Below are positions 9,927 through 21,893 of a stretch of 64,000 nucleotides of DNA, piece by piece. The translations under genes were made by a program, and so were the position numbers. This stretch comes from Mycobacterium colombiense CECT 3035. GTDB lineage: Bacteria; Actinomycetota; Actinomycetes; Mycobacteriales; Mycobacteriaceae. The stretch spans positions 4,650,001 through 4,714,000 of the forward strand of contig NZ_CP020821.1 in NCBI RefSeq assembly GCF_002105755.1. Reading direction: 5' to 3'. The number at the start of each line of letters is the position of its first letter. Position 1 is the stretch's first letter. A model generated the notes under the pieces. The model saw only the letters and a program-made list of their open reading frames with translations. It did no database searches and was not told the origin of the DNA.

Positions 9927-9927
<1 letters not shown>
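9550..9927 (+). CDS. STAS-domain anti-anti-sigma factor
   Basis: This 125-residue single-domain STAS protein has VVIVSVKGDVDSSNVGEL, then VVIDLQAVDFFGSAALNAVL. The serine near residue 68 (FFGSAAL) aligns with the Ser phosphorylated by RsbW-type kinases. It should bind an anti-sigma kinase when dephosphorylated and so free a sigma factor. The start is uncertain: TTG 9550, GTG 9568 and TTG 9574 are in frame, and GAAAGG at 9561-9566 best suits 9574. Its stop overlaps the start of the kinase-phosphatase gene, whose PP2C and RsbW-like domains are its likely partners. Confidence 0.85.
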
Positions 9928-13784
<3,857 letters not shown>

Positions 13785-13788
13785 CCGG

Positions 13789-14067
13789 CTAGGCCTCCTC
13801 CATCGCCTCGCCGAGCTCCTCGAGCAGCTTGTTGTGGTGGTTGCTGGCCAGGAAGTGTCCGGCGGCGATGACCAGGGCCACCGGCCAGTCGATGAGTTCG
13901 AGGGCCGCCAGGGCCGCCAGCCCGCCGAAGTACGCCAGCTGCTCTGGCCTGGGGATTTCCACCTGACCGACCGCCGGCAGGTTCACCACGAATGTTTCGC
14001 CCTCGCGGACCTTCTGCACCGCCTCGCGCTGGGTCGTGCCGCGCCGCGACTTCTTTTCCACCATCAT
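13789..14067 (-). CDS. Small membrane-associated protein (Rv0424c-like)
   Basis: The 92-residue protein has a basic N-terminus (MMVEKKSRRGTTQREAVQKV), a VVNLPAVGQVEIPRPEQLAYF stretch, one or two hydrophobic segments around LAALAALELIDWPVALVIAAGH, and an acidic end. The function is unknown. It corresponds in size and place to Rv0424c of M. tuberculosis. AAAGG at 14072-14076 could serve ATG 14067 or ATG 14064. It shares an ELIDWP/GLVEWP-type membrane motif with the 148-residue protein encoded just upstream, and ctpH, expected between them, is missing here. Confidence 0.75.
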   Translation of the reverse strand: MMVEKKSRRGTTQREAVQKVREGETFVVNLPAVGQVEIPRPEQLAYFGGLAALAALELIDWPVALVIAAGHFLASNHHNKLLEELGEAMEEA

Positions 14068-14420
14068 TTGCCTTTCGGTAACGAAGGGTTTCCCGTCTCG
14101 CTGGGTCGCGCGTCCACCGTCGGACTTATGTCGACGATGACCGACACCGGGGGCGATCCGCTAGTTTCATCGTTTGCTTCGGTGCTGAGGGTGCCGCTAC
14201 TCGAACTCTATGCGCTGTTGTGGCGCGTGGGGGTTGTCGAGATCCGGCACAACGATCGGGCTCCTCGTCGCGGCGTAGACGTGCGGCCCCGGGTGGTTCG
14301 GGGCCCGATCTGCCCGGATCCGTCCGCCCACGCCGAAGATCGGGTGGCGCGCTGGCGGTCACCGCAACTGCCGTCGGCGGTGTACAGCCAAGCCACCGGC
14401 TGAATCAGCCGCCGGTTCGC
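14068..14420. other. 353-bp stretch without a convincing gene, where ctpH is expected
   Basis: M. tuberculosis carries the very long ctpH (P-type ATPase) between these two small genes (from memory); here only 353 bp remain. A plus-strand frame from ATG 14128 to 14403 would give 91 residues, starting MSTMTDTGGDPLVSSFASVL and then turning Arg/Pro-rich. It resembles no family I recognise and may be chance. I see no P-type ATPase motif (DKTGT) in any frame, so this is a clean absence rather than a visible remnant. Confidence 0.5.
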
Positions 14421-14867
14421 CTAATTGGTGCTGCGCAGCCCCGTGGAGCCCGCGCGGCGCCCGGCCGTTTTCTTGGCCGTGGATTTGCTGGGGGATTTCG
14501 CGGGCGTCGACTTCTGCGGTGCCGGCTCCGCGGGTACCGCCTTGAGGCTCGCCTTGACCGCGCGGGGCTCGGCCTCCTGCTTACGGCTCAGCCGCTGCAG
14601 CAGCAGGGCGCTGCCGCCGACCGCCAGCAGCAGCGGCCACTCCACCAACCCGGCGACGCCCAGCGCGCCGAAGGCCAGCGCGGCCGCGGGCGCCGAGTGG
14701 CTGCCGCTGTTCATCCCGCGCTTGACGCCCTCCGCGGCGCCGGTGACGCCGCCGATGACTCCGTTGACCGCCGCGCCACCCACGGCACCGGCGGCCGCGG
14801 TCGTCGCGGTCGCCGCGCGGTTCACCGCCTGACTCACGCCTCGGACTGCTCCGCCGATGACACTCAT
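14421..14867 (-). CDS. Membrane protein with Lys/Ala-rich tail (Rv0426c-like)
   Basis: The 148-residue protein has an N-terminal Gly/Ala-rich segment (MSVIGGAVRGVSQAVNRAAT), one hydrophobic helix (ALAFGALGVAGLVEWPLLLAVGGSALLL, about residues 85-112), and a long basic tail rich in Lys, Ala, Pro and Ser (KSTPAKSPSKSTAKKTAGRR) resembling histone-like or nucleic-acid-binding tails. GGGAG at 14873-14877 gives a good ribosome-binding site for ATG 14867. The function is unknown. Size and position match Rv0426c. The helix motif recalls that of the neighbouring 92-residue protein, suggesting a common origin or partner. Confidence 0.75.
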   Translation of the reverse strand: MSVIGGAVRGVSQAVNRAATATTAAAGAVGGAAVNGVIGGVTGAAEGVKRGMNSGSHSAPAAALAFGALGVAGLVEWPLLLAVGGSALLLQRLSRKQEAEPRAVKASLKAVPAEPAPQKSTPAKSPSKSTAKKTAGRRAGSTGLRSTN

Positions 14868-14987
14868 GATGACTCCCTGCTCTTGCTACTGACTTTTAAA
14901 GCCTGCCACCAAGCCATCGCGCAGACAACGAGAAGCCGCGCCGAATTTGCCGGAGCTTAATCTGACGCCCGGCCGCGCTGCCGGTGG

Positions 14988-15827
14988 TTAGTCACGCCTC
15001 ACATCGATGAGCACCGGCGCGTGATCGCTGGCGGCCTTGCCCTTGCGTTCTTCGCGGGCGATCTGCGCGTCGGTCACGCGGCCCGCCAAGGCCGGTGAAC
15101 CCAGGATGAAATCGATGCGCATTCCCTGTCGCTTCGGGAACCGCAGCTGGGTGTAGTCCCAATACGTGTAGACCCCGGGACCCGGCGCGAAAGGGCGCAC
15201 CACGTCGGCGAATTGCGCCTCGACGATGGCCTGGAACGCGCGCCGCTCGGGTTCGGAGACATGCGTGGCGCCGGTGAAGAACTCCATACTCCAGACGTCG
15301 TCGTCGTGCGGGGCGATGTTCCAGTCGCCGGCCAGTGCGATCGCGGCGCCGGGATCCTCGCGTAGCCAACCCTCGGCCGAATCACGCAGTGCCGCAAGCC
15401 ATTCAAGCTTATACGTGTAGTGCGGGTCACTCAGGGCGCGCCCGTTGGGAACGTAGAGGCTCCACATCCGGACGCCGCCGCACGTGGCGGCCAGGGCGCG
15501 GGCCTCCGCGGTGGCGGCGACTTCGGGCTTGCTGCTCCAGGTGGGCTGGCCGTCGAAGCCGATCTGCACGTCGTCGAGGCCGACGCGCGACGCGATCGCC
15601 ACGCCGTTCCACTGATTGAAACCGACGTGGGCCACCTCGTAGCCGAGTTCGAAGAACGGCAGGGTGGGGAACTGGCTGTCGGAGCACTTGGTCTCCTGCA
15701 TCGCCAGCACGTCGACCTCCGCGCGGGCCAGCCAGTCGATGACGCGGGGCAGCCGGGAGCGAATGGAGTTGACGTTCCAGGTGGCCAACCGCAGCGGGTT
15801 GCCGGCATCAGTCGTCCCGTCGGGCAT
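14988..15827 (-). CDS. xthA: Exodeoxyribonuclease III (AP endonuclease) XthA
   Basis: This 279-residue Mg-dependent repair nuclease cleaves at abasic sites. Family motifs are LRLATWNVNSIRSRL, VLAMQETKCSD (metal-binding Glu), RMWSLYVPNGR, ALAGDWNIAP (Asp and Asn), RIDFILGSP and the terminal ASDHAPVLID (Asp-His). The ATG at 15827 starts four bases after the stop of the upstream GNAT gene, so translation is probably coupled in the order def, GNAT, xthA. The same order is found in M. tuberculosis (Rv0429c-Rv0427c, from memory). Confidence 0.95.
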   Translation of the reverse strand: MPDGTTDAGNPLRLATWNVNSIRSRLPRVIDWLARAEVDVLAMQETKCSDSQFPTLPFFELGYEVAHVGFNQWNGVAIASRVGLDDVQIGFDGQPTWSSKPEVAATAEARALAATCGGVRMWSLYVPNGRALSDPHYTYKLEWLAALRDSAEGWLREDPGAAIALAGDWNIAPHDDDVWSMEFFTGATHVSEPERRAFQAIVEAQFADVVRPFAPGPGVYTYWDYTQLRFPKRQGMRIDFILGSPALAGRVTDAQIAREERKGKAASDHAPVLIDVRRD

Positions 15828-15831
15828 GGGA

Positions 15832-16740
15832 CTAGACGCTATCCCAGCCGCCCGCGCGCACCGGGACGTAGCGCCGGCGGTGGTGCAGGCGGAATCCCGG
15901 CGCCACGGCAAGCGTCGTCGTACCGGTTTCGGGCACCCGCAGGTAGCCGCGCGTCGCCCCACGCCCGGCGCCCCACGCGAGCAACGCCTCGCGCAACTCC
16001 GCCGCCGGCTCGTCGGCGTCGTCCGCGGACCGCACGCACGAGATGCCCACCCAGCGCGCGCCATCGGGTGCGCGGGTCACCGCGGCACGCGCGACCGCCG
16101 CGTCGCCGTGCCTTGCGAACGCGAGCTCGCCGTCGAGGACGGCGGTGAGCACGTCGAGCGGAACGTCGTCGCCGAATACCCGCAGCCATGCGTCGTCGGG
16201 GCGCGCCGACAGGGCGGGGGGCGGGCCGGCCGCGCGGGCGGGTGCGTCGGAAAGTTCGCGCACCACAACCCGTTCCGTGCGTTCGCCGGTCAGCCCGGGC
16301 GGAGTCGGCAGCACCCGATCGGGCAGGGCCAGTCGTGGCGTCAGCCCGCGGCGTTCATACCAGTCGACGATCGCCGGGACGCTGCTCACCTGGGCCGAAA
16401 GATCCAGCGGGACCGCGGAATTGGCGGCGAGCCCGACGCCGTGACCGGCCCGCAGCAGCCAGCCGTCCAGCCAGCAGTGCTCCGCACCCGGCCAGGCCGC
16501 GGCGGCGGCATGCTCGAGCGCGCGGATCTGCGAGGTGCGGACGGGGGTGTCGGTGAGCACCCGCAGCGCCACCGCGTCCGACGGCGCGAACTCGACGATC
16601 GCGCCGGTCTTCGTCTGCACCCGCACCATCGGTTCGACCGCCAGCAGGTGGCCCACCGCGTCGGTCAACGGCGGGACCGAACCGGCCGGGCGGCGGTAGC
16701 GAACCGTCACCCGGGTTCCCGGGTCGGGCCACGAAACCAT
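15832..16740 (-). CDS. GNAT-family acetyltransferase (Rv0428c-like)
   Basis: The 302-residue protein has an N-terminal beta-rich part (GTRVTVRYRRPAG, with VRVQTKTGAIVEFAP) and a C-terminal acetyltransferase fold. In the latter, GARWVGISCVRSADDADEPAAELREALLAWGAGRGATRGYLRVPETG contains the acetyl-CoA-binding region in a divergent form. Its ATG (16740) shares a base with the def stop (TGATG on the minus strand), so the two genes are translationally coupled. The length is the same as M. tuberculosis Rv0428c (from memory). The acceptor substrate is unknown. Confidence 0.85.
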   Translation of the reverse strand: MVSWPDPGTRVTVRYRRPAGSVPPLTDAVGHLLAVEPMVRVQTKTGAIVEFAPSDAVALRVLTDTPVRTSQIRALEHAAAAAWPGAEHCWLDGWLLRAGHGVGLAANSAVPLDLSAQVSSVPAIVDWYERRGLTPRLALPDRVLPTPPGLTGERTERVVVRELSDAPARAAGPPPALSARPDDAWLRVFGDDVPLDVLTAVLDGELAFARHGDAAVARAAVTRAPDGARWVGISCVRSADDADEPAAELREALLAWGAGRGATRGYLRVPETGTTTLAVAPGFRLHHRRRYVPVRAGGWDSV

Positions 16741-17333
16741 CAGTGACCGAAGGGGTCCGGTCCCTCGCCGGGCATCCAGGACAGGCCGGGGACGCCCCAG
16801 TTGTGGGATTTGACGGCGCGTTTCGCGCTGCGAGCGTGCCGGCCGATGAGGCGATCCAGGTAGAGGAAGCCGTCCAGGTGCCCGGTCTCGTGCTGCAGCA
16901 TCCGCGCGAACAGGTCGTTGCCTTCGATGGTGACCGGCTGGCCGTCGGCGTCGAGCCCGGTGACGCGGGCCCACTTGGCGCGGCCGGTCGGGAAGGACTC
17001 GCCGGGCACCGACAGGCAGCCCTCGTCGTCGTTGTCCGGGTCCGGCATGGTCTCGGGTATCTCGGAGGTTTCCAGGACCGGGTTGACGACGACGCCACGG
17101 CGGCGTTCGGTGCGGCCCCGGTCATCGGCGCAGTCGTAGACGAAGACCCGCAGGCCGACCCCGATCTGGTTGGCCGCCAGCCCCACCCCGTGCGCGGCGT
17201 CCATGGTGTCGTACATGTTCGCGATCAACTCGGCCAGATCCGATGGCAGTGAACCGTCGGCAGCGACCGGCACCGGCTGTGTCGGCGTGTGCAGGACGGG
17301 ATCTCCCACGATGCGGATCGGAACGACGGCCAT
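16740..17333 (-). CDS. def: Peptide deformylase
   Basis: This 197-residue metalloenzyme removes the formyl group from new proteins. All three motifs are present: [19 protein letters not shown] (metal-binding Cys), and QHETGHLDG, which gives the two His ligands and the catalytic Glu. The insert between strands ([14 protein letters not shown]) and the C-terminal extension are typical of mycobacterial Def. It is first in the def-GNAT-xthA operon. The start at 17333 gives [15 protein letters not shown], as expected. Confidence 0.96.
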   Translation of the reverse strand: MAVVPIRIVGDPVLHTPTQPVPVAADGSLPSDLAELIANMYDTMDAAHGVGLAANQIGVGLRVFVYDCADDRGRTERRRGVVVNPVLETSEIPETMPDPDNDDEGCLSVPGESFPTGRAKWARVTGLDADGQPVTIEGNDLFARMLQHETGHLDGFLYLDRLIGRHARSAKRAVKSHNWGVPGLSWMPGEGPDPFGH

Positions 17334-17535
17334 GGTCGGCTAAGCTACCGCACGCCCGCGGGCCGCTCAGCCTGCGATCGCAGTCTGGGCAATCTTGGCC
17401 AATCCGCCGACTCGCGGGTCTGGATGACGGCTTGAGGGTTTGGCGCGTGTTTCAATATTCGCCGAAAGACGCCCTTAGCTAAGTCAAGTCATTCGAGCAG
17501 TTCGGAATTCGCCGGAAGGGTCCAGGGGAAGCGAT

Positions 17536-17844
17536 ATGGACAGCGCCATGGCGCGGGCAAATCGATCGGGGGACGACTCTGAGATCGCAGATGGGCTGAC
17601 CCGCCGCGAGCACGACATCCTGGCGTTCGAGCGCCAGTGGTGGAAGTTCGCGGGTGTGAAGGAAGACGCCATCAAGGAGTTGTTCTCGATGTCGGCGACG
17701 CGTTACTACCAAGTGCTCAACGCGCTTGTCGACCGGCCCGAGGCGCTGGCCGCCGACCCGATGCTGGTGAAACGGCTGCGCCGGCTGCGCGCCAGCAGGC
17801 AGAAGGCGCGTGCGGCGCGGCGCCTCGGCTTCGAGGTGACCTGA
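17536..17844 (+). CDS. DUF3263 helix-turn-helix protein (Rv0430-like)
   Basis: The 102-residue protein has the DUF3263 core LTRREHDILAFERQWWKFAGVKEDAIKEL followed by FSMSATRYYQVLNALVDRPEAL, which looks like a sigma-like helix-turn-helix. The C-terminus is basic (RLRRLRASRQKARAARRLGF). It is a likely small DNA-binding protein; its targets are unknown. It is followed after 19 nt by virR, so the two are probably co-transcribed, as in M. tuberculosis Rv0430-Rv0431. GAGATCGC-rich sequence gives no clear promoter box. Confidence 0.85.
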   Translation: MDSAMARANRSGDDSEIADGLTRREHDILAFERQWWKFAGVKEDAIKELFSMSATRYYQVLNALVDRPEALAADPMLVKRLRRLRASRQKARAARRLGFEVT

Positions 17845-17863
17845 CTCGTTACAGTAGGGCTCG

Positions 17864-18340
17864 ATGAAAGAACGAGTTCCCGACTCCACCGGGCTGCCCC
17901 TGCGGGCCATGGTGATGGTGCTGCTGTTCCTCGGCGTCATTTTCCTGCTGCTTGGTTGGCAGGCCCTGGGTTCGTCCGGGAGCTCTGACGACGATTCGGC
18001 GTCCGCGGGGTCCAGCGCGAGTGCCACCAGCTCGGCGTCGCCGTCGCCCACCGCCAAGCCGGCCAGCACCCAGGCCGAGGTGCAGATCTACAACATCTCC
18101 TCGAAAGAGGGTGTCGCCGCGCGCGCCAAGGACCAGCTGACGTCGGCGGGCTTCAAGGTCACCAAGGTCGACAACATGACGGTGCCCGACGTCTCGGCCA
18201 CCACCGTCTACTACACCGATGCCGGCGACGAGCACGCCACCGCCAATGCGGTCGGCAAGAACCTGGGCGCGCCCGTCGAACCGCGGATCCCCGCACTCAG
18301 CGGCGAGCCGCCGGGTGTCATCGTCCTCGTCGCGGGCTAG
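17864..18340 (+). CDS. virR: VirR-like LytR_C-domain membrane protein
   Basis: The 158-residue protein has a short cytoplasmic N-terminus, one transmembrane helix (MVMVLLFLGVIFLLLGWQAL, about residues 16-35), a Ser/Ala/Pro-rich linker, then a periplasmic LytR_C domain (EVQIYNISSKEGVAARAKDQL to VIVLVAG). In M. tuberculosis the orthologue Rv0431 (VirR) restrains vesicle release and interacts with the cell-wall ligase system. The same arrangement here suggests the same envelope role. Confidence 0.9.
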   Translation: MKERVPDSTGLPLRAMVMVLLFLGVIFLLLGWQALGSSGSSDDDSASAGSSASATSSASPSPTAKPASTQAEVQIYNISSKEGVAARAKDQLTSAGFKVTKVDNMTVPDVSATTVYYTDAGDEHATANAVGKNLGAPVEPRIPALSGEPPGVIVLVAG

Positions 18341-18344
18341 GCCG

Positions 18345-18405
18345 GCGGGTTTGACGGCCCGCCTCCTCCGCGAGCCGTTCCGGCTCGCATCGTCGCCGGG
18401 CTAGG
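18345..18405. repeat. GC-rich hairpin repeat between virR and sodC
   Basis: On the minus strand this reads CGGCGACGATGCGAGCCGGAA then CGGCTCGCGGAGGAGGCGGG, with the stem GAGCCG-GAA-CGGCTC. The pattern CGACGATGC...hairpin...GAGGAGG resembles short intergenic repeats that I recall as common in mycobacterial genomes. It nearly fills the virR-sodC gap and may act as an mRNA-stabilising or terminating hairpin. Membership of a repeat family is not tested here. Confidence 0.45.
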
Positions 18406-18414
18406 CTGCTGGCT

Positions 18415-19089
18415 ATGCCTAAGCTGCCTCCGTTGGTACTGGCCGGATGCGTCGTGCTGTTGGGCGCCTGCTCGGTACCCCAGCACGCCTCGTCGGTTCC
18501 GGGCACCACCCCAGCGATCTGGACCGGATCACCGTCGCCGTCGGCCGCGAAAGCCGCAGAGCCCGGGCCCGCCTCGGTGCCGACCATCACCACGCACCTG
18601 AAGGCGCCGGACGGCACCCAGGTGGCCACCGCGAAGTTCGAATTCAACAACGGCTACGCCACCATCACCATCGAGACCACCGCCAACGGCGTACTGACGC
18701 CGGGCTTCCACGATATGCACATCCACAAGGTCGGCAAGTGCGAGCCGAACTCGGTCCCCCCGACCGGCGGCGCGGCCGGCGACTTCCTGTCCGCCGGCGA
18801 CCACTTCCAGGCGCCCGGGCACACCGGCGAGCCCGCCAGCGGGGCCCTGCCGTCCTTGCAGGTGCGCAACGACGGCTCCGGCACGTTGATGACCACCACC
18901 GACGCGTTCGACATGGAGGATCTGCTCACCGGGCAGAAGACCGCGATCATCATTCACGCCGGCGCGGCCAACTCCGCCAACGCCCCGGGCAACAACCAGA
19001 CCAACGGCACGCCGGGCCCCAGCGGCATGACGATGAGTACCGGTGACGCCGGCAAGCGGGTGGCGTGCGGTGTCATCGGTGCCGGCTAG
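18415..19089 (+). CDS. sodC: Cu/Zn superoxide dismutase lipoprotein SodC
   Basis: The 224-residue exported lipoprotein has a signal peptide ending in the lipobox LLGAC (Cys about residue 19). The SOD fold carries [13 protein letters not shown] with the copper-binding His pair, [22 protein letters not shown]-like [15 protein letters not shown] with a further His, and [10 protein letters not shown] with the second disulfide Cys. It should detoxify superoxide at the cell surface. Zn-ligand spacing around GDHF differs from classical enzymes, as in M. tuberculosis SodC. Its end overlaps the next gene. Confidence 0.95.
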   Translation: MPKLPPLVLAGCVVLLGACSVPQHASSVPGTTPAIWTGSPSPSAAKAAEPGPASVPTITTHLKAPDGTQVATAKFEFNNGYATITIETTANGVLTPGFHDMHIHKVGKCEPNSVPPTGGAAGDFLSAGDHFQAPGHTGEPASGALPSLQVRNDGSGTLMTTTDAFDMEDLLTGQKTAIIIHAGAANSANAPGNNQTNGTPGPSGMTMSTGDAGKRVACGVIGAG

Positions 19090-20209
19090 CGGGGTCAACA
19101 CCCACATCGACTTCGCCCGCTCGGCACGGCCGACCCTCGGGGTCGAGTGGGAATTCGCCCTCGTCGACGCGCACACCCGCGACCTGAGCAACGAGGCCAC
19201 CGCGGTGATCGCCGAGATCGGCGAAAACCCGCGCGTGCACAAGGAATTGCTGCGCAACACCGTCGAGGTGGTCACCGGCATCTGCAGCTCCGCGGGGGAA
19301 GCCATGGAGGATCTGCGGCAGACCCTGGGCCCGGCGCGCCGCGTCGTGCGCGAGCGGGGCATGGAGCTGTTCTGCGCGGGCGCGCACCCCTTCGCGCAGT
19401 GGACTTCTCAGAAGCTGACCGACGCCCCGCGCTACGCCGAGCTGATCAAGCGCACCCAGTGGTGGGGACGGCAGATGCTGATCTGGGGTGTGCACGTGCA
19501 CGTCGGTATCTCCTCGCCGAACAAGGTGATGCCGATCATGACGTCGCTGCTGAACTACTACCCGCATCTGCTCGCACTGTCGGCGTCGTCACCGTGGTGG
19601 ACCGGTGTGGACACCGGCTACGCCAGCAACCGGGCGATGATGTTTCAGCAGCTACCCACCGCGGGGCTGCCGTTCCAATTCCAGACGTGGGCCGAATTCG
19701 AACGCTTCGTCTACGACCAGAAGAAGACCGGCATCATCGACCACGTCGACGAAGTCCGTTGGGACATCAGGCCTTCCCCGCACCTGGGCACGATCGAGAT
19801 GCGGATCTGCGACGGCGTGTCCAACCTGCGCGAGCTGGGCGCGCTGGTCGCGCTGACGCACTGCCTGGTGGTCGATCTGGATCGCAGGCTGGAAGCCGAC
19901 GAGTCGCTGCCGAGCATGCCGCCCTGGCACAACCAGGAGAACAAGTGGCGCGCCGCCCGCTACGGCCTGGACGCGGTGATCATCCTGGACGCCGACAGCA
20001 ACGAGCGATTGGTCACCGAGGATCTCGACGACGTGCTGAACCGGCTGGAGCCGGTGGCCCGGAAGTTGAACTGCGTCGACGAGCTGGCCGCGGTGGCCGA
20101 CATCCCCCGGCAGGGCGCCTCCTATCAACGGCAGCGCCGGGTGGCCGAGGAACACGACGGCGACCTGCGCGCGGTCGTCGACGCATTGGTGGCCGAACTG
20201 GAAATCTGA
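19079..20209 (+). CDS. YbdK-type carboxylate-amine ligase (GCS2 family, Rv0433-like)
   Basis: The 376-residue protein has an ATP-grasp-like gamma-glutamylcysteine ligase 2 fold: [20 protein letters not shown] (Glu motif) near the start, GVHVHVGI, and [20 protein letters not shown] 19079 is chosen because it gives the N-terminus VPASG and 376 residues, the length I recall for Rv0433. It overlaps the sodC stop by 11 nt. An upstream GTG at 19043 is also in frame. Family members have weak glutamate-cysteine ligase activity in vitro; the true substrate is unknown, since mycobacteria use mycothiol rather than glutathione. Confidence 0.87.
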   Translation: MPASGVNTHIDFARSARPTLGVEWEFALVDAHTRDLSNEATAVIAEIGENPRVHKELLRNTVEVVTGICSSAGEAMEDLRQTLGPARRVVRERGMELFCAGAHPFAQWTSQKLTDAPRYAELIKRTQWWGRQMLIWGVHVHVGISSPNKVMPIMTSLLNYYPHLLALSASSPWWTGVDTGYASNRAMMFQQLPTAGLPFQFQTWAEFERFVYDQKKTGIIDHVDEVRWDIRPSPHLGTIEMRICDGVSNLRELGALVALTHCLVVDLDRRLEADESLPSMPPWHNQENKWRAARYGLDAVIILDADSNERLVTEDLDDVLNRLEPVARKLNCVDELAAVADIPRQGASYQRQRRVAEEHDGDLRAVVDALVAELEI

Positions 20210-20847
20210 TGACGGAACCCTTTGAGCTGGCGATGTTTCCGCTGGAGTCGGCGCTGCTGCCCGGCCAGGACCTGCCGTTGCGGATCTTCGAGCCGCGCTA
20301 TGGCGCGCTGGTGCGGCACTGCACGGACACCGGCGACCCGTTCGGGGTGGTGCTGATTTCGCGCGGGCGCGAGGTCGGTGGCGGCGACGCCCGCTGCGAC
20401 GTCGGTGTCTTGTCCCGGATCACCGAATGCGTCGACCAAGGCGCCGGGCGCTACGCGCTGAATTGCCGCACGGGCGAACGTATTCGGGTGTCGGAGTGGC
20501 TGCCCGACGACCCGTACCCCCGGGCGACGGTCACGCCGTGGCCCGACGAGCCCGGCGCCGCGGTGACCGACGATCAGCTGCTCGACGTCGAAGACCGCGC
20601 CATGGCGCTGTTCGAGCGGATCGCGCAGGCGCGCGACATCAAGCTCCCCGGCCGCGACGTGATCCTGGGCGACGACCGGGGCGGTCCGCCGGGAGAGCGC
20701 CTGTTCGCGTTGGCGTCTCGCATCCCGATCGGCACGGCCGACCGGTATTCGGTGCTGTCGGCACCGACGGCCGCCGACCGCCTCGTGGCGCTGCGCGAGG
20801 CCGTGGACGCGGTCGCCGAGGTGGTGGAGTTTCAGCTGTCCGAATGA
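20209..20847 (+). CDS. Lon N-terminal (substrate-binding) domain protein (Rv0434-like)
   Basis: The 212-residue protein comprises the Lon LON/PUA-like domain alone: AMFPLESALLPGQDLPLRIFEPRYGALV, then FGVVLISRGREVGGGD, with no AAA or protease domain. It may bind unfolded protein or peptides without degrading them. The ATG at 20209 shares its A with the preceding stop (TGATG), so translation is coupled to the YbdK-type ligase. In M. tuberculosis the next gene would be Rv0435c; here about 8 kb of accessory genes intervene. Confidence 0.87.
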   Translation: MTEPFELAMFPLESALLPGQDLPLRIFEPRYGALVRHCTDTGDPFGVVLISRGREVGGGDARCDVGVLSRITECVDQGAGRYALNCRTGERIRVSEWLPDDPYPRATVTPWPDEPGAAVTDDQLLDVEDRAMALFERIAQARDIKLPGRDVILGDDRGGPPGERLFALASRIPIGTADRYSVLSAPTAADRLVALREAVDAVAEVVEFQLSE

Positions 20848-20870
20848 CCGGGCGCGGGAAGGGCGGGTGC

Positions 20871-21893
20871 ATGAAGGTACATCTTCAGGTCAGCGGTTCA
20901 CCGGCGGAGGCGGAAGCCAGCGCCGCCGACATCGCCGCGACCGGCGCGGACGGGTTGTTCACCTTCGAGGGCCAGCACGACGTCTTCTTCCCGCTGCTGA
21001 TCGCCGCCGGAACGACCGGGCTGGACCTGATGACCAACGTGGCGATCGCCCCGCCGCGCAGCCCGCTACACCTGGCGCACTCCGCCTACGATCTGCAGCT
21101 CTACAGCGCCGGCCGGTTCCGGCTCGGACTCGGTTCGCAGATCAAGGTGCACATCGAGAAGCGTTATGGCAGCAGCTGGGACAGGCCCGCGCCGCGGATG
21201 GCCGAAGCCATCCGCGCGATCAAGGCGATCTTCGCCGCGTGGGAAGGCAAGGCCCGCTTGGACTTCCGCGGCGAGTTCTACACACATACCATCATGGCCC
21301 CCAACTTCAATCCCGGTCCCAACCCGTTCGGACCGCCGCCGGTGCTGCTCGGTGCGCTGGGCCCGGTGATGACGCGCACCGCCGCCGAGGTCGCCGACGG
21401 CCTGCTGGTGATGCCGTTCAACAGTGCCCGCCACTTCGCCGAGCGCACCGTGCCCGCCATCGATGCGGGGCTGCGCCGCTCGGGGCGGACGTTCAGCGAG
21501 TTTCAGATCATCGCCCAGGCGATGGTCGCCGTGGGCCGCGACGAGGCCGACCTGGCGACCGCGATTGACGGGGTGGCCTCCCTCATCGCGTTTTACGGCT
21601 CCACGCCGGCGTATCTGCCCGTGCTCCAGGTCGAGGGTTGGGACGACGTCCAGCCCGAACTCAACGCGCTGTCCAAGCAGGGCCGCTTCGCCGAGATGCG
21701 CCGGCTGATCACCGAGGAGATGGTGTCCCGGATCGGGATCGTGGGCACCCCCGAGCAGTGTGCCGAGCACATCGCCGCCCGGTTCGGCGAGCACGTCGAC
21801 GAGGTGTGCTGTTACTTCCCCGGCTACACCCCCCGCCCCGCGGACGTCGCCGACATGATCGGCGCCCTGCACCGGGTGCCCGCGCTGCCATGA
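20871..21893 (+). CDS. LLM-class F420-dependent oxidoreductase (TIGR03617-like)
   Basis: The 340-residue luciferase-fold protein has TGADGLFTFEGQHDVFFPLL, AIAPPRSPLHLAHSAYDLQ, SAGRFRLGLGSQIKVHIEKRY and a C-terminal GTPEQCAEHIAARFGEHVDE segment. These fit mycobacterial F420-dependent oxidoreductases, not the light-emitting LuxA/B pair. GGAAGGG at 20856-20862 supports ATG 20871; ATG 20844, overlapping the previous stop, is an alternative. It is coupled (ATGA) to the enoyl-CoA hydratase downstream, suggesting a shared catabolic step on an acyl-CoA or a terpenoid-like substrate. Confidence 0.85.
   Translation: MKVHLQVSGSPAEAEASAADIAATGADGLFTFEGQHDVFFPLLIAAGTTGLDLMTNVAIAPPRSPLHLAHSAYDLQLYSAGRFRLGLGSQIKVHIEKRYGSSWDRPAPRMAEAIRAIKAIFAAWEGKARLDFRGEFYTHTIMAPNFNPGPNPFGPPPVLLGALGPVMTRTAAEVADGLLVMPFNSARHFAERTVPAIDAGLRRSGRTFSEFQIIAQAMVAVGRDEADLATAIDGVASLIAFYGSTPAYLPVLQVEGWDDVQPELNALSKQGRFAEMRRLITEEMVSRIGIVGTPEQCAEHIAARFGEHVDEVCCYFPGYTPRPADVADMIGALHRVPALP

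Noticed and set aside
14128..14403. A possible 91-residue plus-strand gene
   Set aside because: Only the first 25 residues look protein-like and the rest is Arg/Pro-rich. There is no family and no clear ribosome-binding site, so it is noted under the gene-free stretch and not called.
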